Assembly (NCBI RefSeq): GCF_013343715.1
Contig: NZ_JABUNR010000007.1
Location: forward strand, 156,735-220,734
Reading direction: 5' to 3'
Source: Mesobacillus harenae
GTDB taxonomy: Bacteria; Bacillota; Bacilli; Bacillales; Cytobacillaceae
DNA length: 64,000 nucleotides
This document shows, piece after piece, positions 59,078 to 64,000 of this stretch (within the stretch, counting starts at the first letter, position 1; each line of letters starts with the position of its first letter). The translations under genes were made by a program, and so were the position numbers. The notes below the pieces were generated by a model that saw nothing but the letters and a program-made list of their open reading frames with translations, ran no database searches and was not told the origin of the DNA.

Positions 59078-60289
59078 CTACTTTTTCACCATAACAGGCA
59101 CCCGGGCAGGCACCTTGCTGCCAAGCATGAAAAAGACAATACTGGCCAGGACAATGGAAGCCATTACGCCAAACATGATGGTTCCTCCTGCTTCGCTAAG
59201 CAAAAAGCCCCCAATAATCGGTCCGGAAAAATGGCCTAATTTACGAAATTGGGCTGCTCCGAAATATGCTCCCCGCAAGTGTTCCACCGCAAGCTGGTCA
59301 ACAAGGTAACTGCTGGATGGGAATATTAATATCTCACCAATCGTTAATAGAAACATCGAAACAATGGCCATCGTCCATCCGTTTACCACCCCGAACCCCA
59401 ATAAGCCGGCTGATAAAAATACCGCTCCCGCCATCATCACCTGCATAGTCGGGAATCTTTCCACATAGTGGCTGATTGGCATCTGCAGCAAAACCACGAT
59501 CACTGCATTCAAGGAAAGCAAAGCAGAGTATACAAAAACAGCGTTATCAATAGAAGCGGTTAAATGCTGAGGCAAATTTGACTCCACTTGGGCGTACCCC
59601 GCATTGATCAGAATACTGCCAAGAATTAAAAAGCCTAATGCCTTATCCCTTCCGATTATTTTTAAAGAAGCGGAAAAAGTAACCCGTTCCCCTGAAGCCA
59701 GATTGTTCGTAATTGAAAACCGATTTAAAACGATAAGCAGGACAACAGAATAAACTAGATAGACAGTACCTGTAACCAAGAAAGCAGACTTGGCAGAAGA
59801 GAGAGCCAGATACGCACCCAGCAGAGGACCGACCGAAGCTCCGATATTAATGGCCGTGTACCGAAGTGAAAAAGCTCTCATTCGTTTCTCTTTAGGAGTA
59901 AGGTCAGCTATTAGCGCCTGAGATGTTGGTTCGAAAAATGACCCGCATAAGCCGTTAAATGCATTTAACAAGATGAACCAGCCTGGTGAATCGGCCAGCA
60001 TAAACCCGAAGAAAACGAGTACCCATACAAATAACGCACCTATCATGATTGGTTTTCGACCGAAACGGTCGGAGAGATAACCTCCCAGAAACCCTCCTAC
60101 GGTGGCCATTAATGGACTGATCCCTATGGTTATCCCGATCAGCACTGGATGCAGCTCAAGGCTTCGAGATAAATAGATTGCCAGAAAAGGCAGGGTCATA
60201 TAGGAAGCACCCCGCGCAAGAACTGTTCCAGCAAGCAGCACCCAAACAACTGGATGAAACTGAGAATAATAATTATGTAGTTTTCCCAT
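59078..60289 (-). CDS. MFS transporter (DHA1-like)
   Basis: 403 residues, 12 helices. Motif A GGYLSDRFGRKPIMIG is between helices 2 and 3, and the segment LCGSFFEPTSQALIADLTPK in the N-half is typical of MDR-type exporters. The ATG at 60289 follows GAGGAG; an upstream start at 60328 adds a basic stretch without support. Substrate unknown. Confidence 0.88.
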   Translation of the reverse strand: MGKLHNYYSQFHPVVWVLLAGTVLARGASYMTLPFLAIYLSRSLELHPVLIGITIGISPLMATVGGFLGGYLSDRFGRKPIMIGALFVWVLVFFGFMLADSPGWFILLNAFNGLCGSFFEPTSQALIADLTPKEKRMRAFSLRYTAINIGASVGPLLGAYLALSSAKSAFLVTGTVYLVYSVVLLIVLNRFSITNNLASGERVTFSASLKIIGRDKALGFLILGSILINAGYAQVESNLPQHLTASIDNAVFVYSALLSLNAVIVVLLQMPISHYVERFPTMQVMMAGAVFLSAGLLGFGVVNGWTMAIVSMFLLTIGEILIFPSSSYLVDQLAVEHLRGAYFGAAQFRKLGHFSGPIIGGFLLSEAGGTIMFGVMASIVLASIVFFMLGSKVPARVPVMVKK

Positions 60290-60473
60290 ACAATTTCTCC
60301 TCACACTCCGGTTTCTAAATAATACCAAAAATAAATGAGAATGGAAATACGGATTTGGGCTGGGAAAGCACCTAAATCCTCTGACTGAACTAATTGGTTG
60401 ACTTACGTTTTTTTACCAATAGCTGGCGTTAATACAAAGCACAAAAAAGATTAAGACTAGTTTTATATAATGA

Positions 60474-60504
60474 AGAAAAGCTGAACCCACTTAAAGGTTC
60501 AGCT
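60474..60504 (-). terminator. Terminator of motAB
   Basis: AGCTGAACC and GGTTCAGCT arms with an eight-base loop, then TTTTCTT on the minus strand, abutting the motB stop. Confidence 0.7.
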
Positions 60505-61290
60505 CTAGTTCCGAGGCAGGATTAAAATTTCAACACGTCTGTTTCTCGCTTTCCCGGCTTCAGTCTCATTTGTATCTACAGGCTGGAATTCCCCAAATCC
60601 TTTAGCACTGAATGAGCTTGGATCAAGCTGATCATGTTCCAGCAGTATCTTCATAAATTCAACTGCCCTCATGACACTAAGCTCCCAATTTGACTCATAT
60701 CGGGCAGTACTGATCGGGACGTTATCAGTATGTCCACTTATAATAATGTTTCGGGGAGGATCCATAACGAGTAGGTTGGCGATTTCCCTTGCTGTTGGAA
60801 GATCCTCCAAACGAACATCTGCTCTTCCAGATTCAAATAGAAGATTATCCCTAATTGTGACAAGCAGTCCCTCTTCTGTTAAAGATGTATCCAGCTTCGA
60901 AGTTAGTCCTTTGCTGTCAATGTAGGAGTTCACTTTACGCTGCAGCTCCAGTAGCTCTGCCCTGTCCTTTTCAAGCTCCTCTTCCGTCTTCCCGTCTTCC
61001 TCTAGCTCGTCAGTTTGTTCCTCTTCCTCCTTTTTGTCCTCTTTTTCTATAATAGGCTGATTTTGATTTTCCGGAGTGGGACTTTCAAATTCAAGTACAC
61101 CTGTACCGCCAGAGAAAACATCATTAAATGACCGGGACAGGTTTTGAAATTTTACCGCATCGACTGAACTCATCGCAAACAGAACAATGAACAAGGCCAG
61201 CAGAAGAGTTAAAAGGTCTGCATACGGAATAAGCCAGCTTTCATCTATATGCTCATCATGCTCCTGCCTTTTCTTTCTCCGCCTACTCAT
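60505..61290 (-). CDS. motB: Flagellar motor stator protein MotB
   Basis: 261 residues, the same as B. subtilis MotB. One membrane helix with the proton-carrying aspartate (PYADLLTLLLALFIVLFAMS, Asp25), an acidic Glu/Lys linker, and an OmpA-type peptidoglycan-binding domain (NIIISGHTDNVPI, NRRVEILILPR). The linker is rich in Glu. Overlaps motA by eight bases. The sequence supports proton-type MotB and not the sodium-type MotS, though this is not certain. Confidence 0.93.
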   Translation of the reverse strand: MSRRRKKRQEHDEHIDESWLIPYADLLTLLLALFIVLFAMSSVDAVKFQNLSRSFNDVFSGGTGVLEFESPTPENQNQPIIEKEDKKEEEEQTDELEEDGKTEEELEKDRAELLELQRKVNSYIDSKGLTSKLDTSLTEEGLLVTIRDNLLFESGRADVRLEDLPTAREIANLLVMDPPRNIIISGHTDNVPISTARYESNWELSVMRAVEFMKILLEHDQLDPSSFSAKGFGEFQPVDTNETEAGKARNRRVEILILPRN

Positions 61291-62077
61291 CCGCCTTCAC
61301 TCCGCTTTCTTCCAGCACCAGCTTCCGCTCGCTAGCTGGCAGATAAGAAGAAAGCTTTTGTTCGATCACTCTCGGGGCTTCTCCTTCAAGGATGGAAAGA
61401 ATTCCTTCCACCATCATGTATTTAACCTTAGCTTCTTGTTTCGACTTTCTTTTAAGTTTATTTGCAAAGGGATGCCACAATACATAACCTGTAAATATTC
61501 CAAGCAGCGTCGCAACAAAAGCGGCACTAATCGCTCGGCCAAGTTCGTCAGTATTGTCCATATGGCTTAACGCCGCTATCAATCCAACAACCGCTCCTAA
61601 TACCCCTAGAGTTGGAGCATAGGTTCCAGCCTGGGAGAAAATAGCTGCTCCGGCATGATGCCGCTCTTCCATTGCTTCAATTTCCTCTGTCAGCACATCC
61701 CTGATGTAATCCGCACTTTGCCCATCAACCGCTAAGGAAAGCCCGCTTTTTAGGAATTCATCTTCAATTTCACCCGTTCTTGCTTCCAATGCAAGCAAGC
61801 CTTCTTTACGTGCAAGCTGGGCCCAATCTGAAAACATGCCGATTAAATCTGCAGGAGAAAGCAATTTCTGTTCTTTGAATAATACCCCAAAAAGTTTTGG
61901 GACTTTCTTTAGCTCATTTGTAGGAAAGGCAATCATAACAGCTGCGACTGTTCCTAAAATAATAATTAGAATAGCGGCAGGATTTAAGAGGGCGGCAGGA
62001 CTTACCCCTTTTAAAACCATCCCAACTCCGACTGCAATAATCCCCAGAATAACGCCTATTAACGATGTTTTATCCAT
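61283..62077 (-). CDS. motA: Flagellar motor stator protein MotA
   Basis: 264 residues (B. subtilis MotA 270). Four helices with the start MDKTSLIGVILGIIAVGVGM and the loop GTYAPTLGVLGAVVGLIAAL, followed by FVATLLGIFTGYVLWHPFAN. Proline and charged cytoplasmic residues that contact FliG lie in the loop after helix 2. AGGGGAG precedes the ATG. It forms the stator with MotB, upstream of motB on the same strand. Confidence 0.93.
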   Translation of the reverse strand: MDKTSLIGVILGIIAVGVGMVLKGVSPAALLNPAAILIIILGTVAAVMIAFPTNELKKVPKLFGVLFKEQKLLSPADLIGMFSDWAQLARKEGLLALEARTGEIEDEFLKSGLSLAVDGQSADYIRDVLTEEIEAMEERHHAGAAIFSQAGTYAPTLGVLGAVVGLIAALSHMDNTDELGRAISAAFVATLLGIFTGYVLWHPFANKLKRKSKQEAKVKYMMVEGILSILEGEAPRVIEQKLSSYLPASERKLVLEESGVKADE

Positions 62078-62268
62078 GTTAGACTCCCCTTGTCATCCAG
62101 CTGTCTCACAGCTATTCCAAGGAATAGCCGGCATTTATCATACTAAATTCGATTATATTTAGGTCGAAAATATAACTCTTTCTTTATTTCGACATGTTTT
62201 TAAAAAATTTAAGTTATCGGTTCGAATTTTAATTCTCAATTAAATTTCTCTTTTCATCGATAACTCAT

Positions 62269-62295
62269 TAAGTAAATCTTTTATTTTGCCGATAT
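62269..62295 (+). promoter_or_regulatory. SigD (flagellar) promoter
   Basis: TAAG (62269-62272), a 15-base spacer and GCCGATAT (62288-62295). The -10 is an exact match to the SigD consensus and spacing is right; -35 has one mismatch to TAAA. It drives the chemotaxis-type gene 31 bases downstream. Confidence 0.85.
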
Positions 62296-62325
62296 AATAA
62301 TCAAATACATAAGGGGGATCTTACA

Positions 62326-63804
62326 TTGGAGGCTATTCAGTCACTCCGCAGGGAGGATACACGCAAAAAAAACATACTTATGCTGGCCACCTATTCTTTT
62401 TCACTGCTGGCCACTATTGGCTACACATTCATGAATCAGGAACCAGCCTTTAAGCTTATCGTCTATATAAGCGAGCTGTTATTTTTTGTGCTGTCTTATT
62501 TTATATTTCAATCTTGGTTGAAGAAAGAAATCGTGTTTCCTTACGCAGCTATTATTACTATCTATATCCATCACTTTATTTACATAGGCGGTCATGGCGG
62601 AACTGGTGCCTTTCTTCTTGTACTGCTGTTTTTGGCCGTCTTTTCTGCTATCCATTTCAATATGAAAATTTTCTTACTCGGGTACTCACTTGGACTGGCA
62701 GCTGTTATTATGAATAATCTGCTAGCTGTTGAACACGCTGACTATTTAAATGATCAGTTTGCGGCGATTGTCCTTCTTTACGTTTTAATTGGTGCAGTGT
62801 TGTACGTGCTAATAAAACTAAATGAAAAACAGTATAATTCCCTTGAGGCGTTTTTAGCGGATTCAGTGCAGGAAAAGGAACGAAAAGAGGAACAGGGCAA
62901 ACGCCTGCACGGAGAACTGGTCGTCATTACCGGCAGCCTTTCGAAAATTAACGATCAGATTCAGACTCACCTTTCATCCCAAAATGAAATGAAATCAGCA
63001 GTCCAGGAAATTTCAGCTGGCAGTCAGATTCAGTCAGAACAAATTAATATTATTTCCGAAAGTGCTGAACTGACGAAACGAAAAATGGATGAAATGTCAG
63101 AGGTCTCTCTTCACTTATCAAACAGCACCTCAATCGCGGCCACTGCTTCCGAAAACGGTTCCGTTAAAATTGAAGAGCTTCAAAAAGACATGGAGGAACT
63201 GTCAAATTCTATTTCCGAGCTTGGACTAACCTTCTCTCAGCTGACTAAGAAGATCGAAGAAACAAATGGCTTCACAGTCAGCATTCAGAAAATTACTGAA
63301 CAAACTAACCTGCTCGCTTTGAATGCATCAATTGAGGCCGCCCGTGCAGGAGATGCAGGAAGAGGATTTTCGGTTGTTGCCGAAGAAATTCGTAAGCTTG
63401 CAGAAGTAACCCGGGAAACAGCCAAACAAATTACTGAAAATCTTGCCGCTGTTAATGAAACCAACTCTGCAGCACTAGACAAGATGAACAAAAGCAGTGA
63501 AAAGTTTTCCGAAAGTTTGTCTGCAGTAAATGAGGTTTCTGGCTTATTTACGAAGGTAAGCAGCACTCTTAAGGAGCTCCATTCACAATTTAGCCAGTAC
63601 GAACGCTCCGTAGAAGATGTCAAAGCTCAGTCTGGTGAAGTTGAGATCTCGACAAGGGAACTAGCCGCCATTATCGAAGAAGCAACGGCTGGATTAGAGG
63701 AAATGAACGCCACCATCGAAAATCTGAATGACGATAATCATCGAATAGCAGATTATGTAACCGAAACAAAAAAAGCCGCTGATAAAATCAGCGAGATGTC
63801 TTGA
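62326..63804 (+). CDS. Multi-helix methyl-accepting chemotaxis protein
   Basis: 492 residues. About six membrane helices fill the first 180 residues, with no large extracytoplasmic sensor and no clear HAMP domain. The rest is a coiled-coil signalling domain with the hairpin tip [17 protein letters not shown] then [14 protein letters not shown]. It may sense a membrane or cytoplasmic signal such as energy state. TTG start with AGGGGG upstream. The SigD promoter and the neighbouring motAB fit a role in motility. Confidence 0.88.
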   Translation: MEAIQSLRREDTRKKNILMLATYSFSLLATIGYTFMNQEPAFKLIVYISELLFFVLSYFIFQSWLKKEIVFPYAAIITIYIHHFIYIGGHGGTGAFLLVLLFLAVFSAIHFNMKIFLLGYSLGLAAVIMNNLLAVEHADYLNDQFAAIVLLYVLIGAVLYVLIKLNEKQYNSLEAFLADSVQEKERKEEQGKRLHGELVVITGSLSKINDQIQTHLSSQNEMKSAVQEISAGSQIQSEQINIISESAELTKRKMDEMSEVSLHLSNSTSIAATASENGSVKIEELQKDMEELSNSISELGLTFSQLTKKIEETNGFTVSIQKITEQTNLLALNASIEAARAGDAGRGFSVVAEEIRKLAEVTRETAKQITENLAAVNETNSAALDKMNKSSEKFSESLSAVNEVSGLFTKVSSTLKELHSQFSQYERSVEDVKAQSGEVEISTRELAAIIEEATAGLEEMNATIENLNDDNHRIADYVTETKKAADKISEMS

Positions 63805-63870
63805 TTAAAAGTGTGAGCAAGCTTGAAATAACTAGAAAAGGGTGCCCCAAAGGTATAAACCTGAGCTATA

Positions 63871-63920
63871 CCCCGTATAACGGACACTGATAAAAAAGTG
63901 TCCCTTATACGGGGTTTTTT
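63871..63920 (+). terminator. Strong terminator
   Basis: CCCCGTATAACGGACACT pairs with AGTGTCCCTTATACGGGG and is followed by TTTTTT. It lies between the MCP gene and the partial frame at the window end; as it lies just before that frame it could also guard an inserted element against read-through. Confidence 0.85.
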
Positions 63921-63958
63921 GTGTTTCAATAGAATTATTGAGGGGACGGAGGAGTATC

Positions 63959-64000
63959 ATGGGGAAGAATTTATATACCGATTTTCAGATAAAAGAACTT
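63959..64000 (+). CDS. Partial CDS at window edge, possible transposase-associated protein
   Basis: GGACGGAGGAG precedes an ATG; the 14 visible codons read MGKNLYTDFQIKEL. Such a start resembles the first open frame (helix-turn-helix protein) of some IS3-type elements in Bacillus, as recalled and not proved. The rest lies outside the window. Confidence 0.4.
   Translation, partial: MGKNLYTDFQIKEL

Noticed and set aside
1..64000. CRISPR arrays, tRNA or rRNA genes, prophage
   Set aside because: No regularly spaced identical repeats, cloverleaf genes, rRNA segments, integrase or phage structural genes were seen anywhere in the window.

Overview
This is a low-GC Firmicutes chromosome segment, almost certainly from a spore-forming, motile member of the Bacillaceae. 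Supporting features are strong AGGAGG-type ribosome sites, many TTG and GTG starts, spore genes (pdaA, a YjcZ-family peptide), sinR/sinI-type regulators, motAB, SigB-, SigD- and SigA-like promoters, and a block syntenic with the Bacillus subtilis yfk region. Several intergenic repeats resemble those of the Mesobacillus/Cytobacillus part of the family, but the genus cannot be fixed from the sequence alone. No rRNA, tRNA, CRISPR array or complete insertion sequence was seen.

Layout. 0-5 kb: end of an MFS transporter, an NCS2 permease flanked by GACAGGCACC palindromes, and an ABC exporter operon (ATPase plus two ABC-2 permeases) with a TetR repressor whose operators overlap its promoter. 5-11.5 kb: a small membrane protein, a SplB-like radical SAM protein, the ectoine/hydroxyectoine importer ehuBCDA and a divergent FAD oxidoreductase. 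11.8-13.7 kb: a manganese (yybP-ykoY) riboswitch leads an operon of an FbpB-like peptide, a YkvA protein and a TerC-type manganese exporter. 13.7-15.4 kb: treP with two TreR operators and a CcpA site. 15.6-24 kb: bdbDC, a two-component system, an AspT-type transporter, a DUF3238 protein, yuxK and a ring-cleaving dioxygenase. 24-34 kb: a composite repeat, a DHA2 exporter, an RlmD-type methyltransferase, pdaA, fumarase, an SE1561 protein, a DUF421 protein and gamma-glutamyltransferase. 34-47 kb: stress and envelope genes largely matching the B. subtilis yfk block (yfkD, yfkF, zosA, yfkH, a YtxH protein, yfkJ, an alanine carrier, yfkK, yfkM) plus a metallo-hydrolase and a methionine aminopeptidase.

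47-53 kb: a ComFB-family protein, treR (34 kb from treP), an AidB-like acyl-CoA dehydrogenase with a LiuR-like MerR regulator, then a rearranged sin locus. That locus holds two SinR-type repressors, a convergent SinI-type antirepressor and a small zinc-ribbon protein. The sinI leader folds as a class I cyclic-di-GMP riboswitch, which would tie a second messenger directly to the SinR/SinI biofilm switch; this is the most interesting observation in the window. 53-64 kb: psuK-psuG, a YjcZ peptide, a flavoprotein, a second alanine/sodium carrier, a 36-residue membrane peptide, an MFS transporter, motAB and a divergent SigD-driven chemotaxis-type transducer, ending at the first codons of a gene that may belong to an insertion sequence.

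Several short genes were found by reading between the larger ones (11846-11995, 13274-13399, 55902-56045, 58889-58999). Many starts were moved downstream to a TTG, GTG or ATG that has a proper ribosome site.
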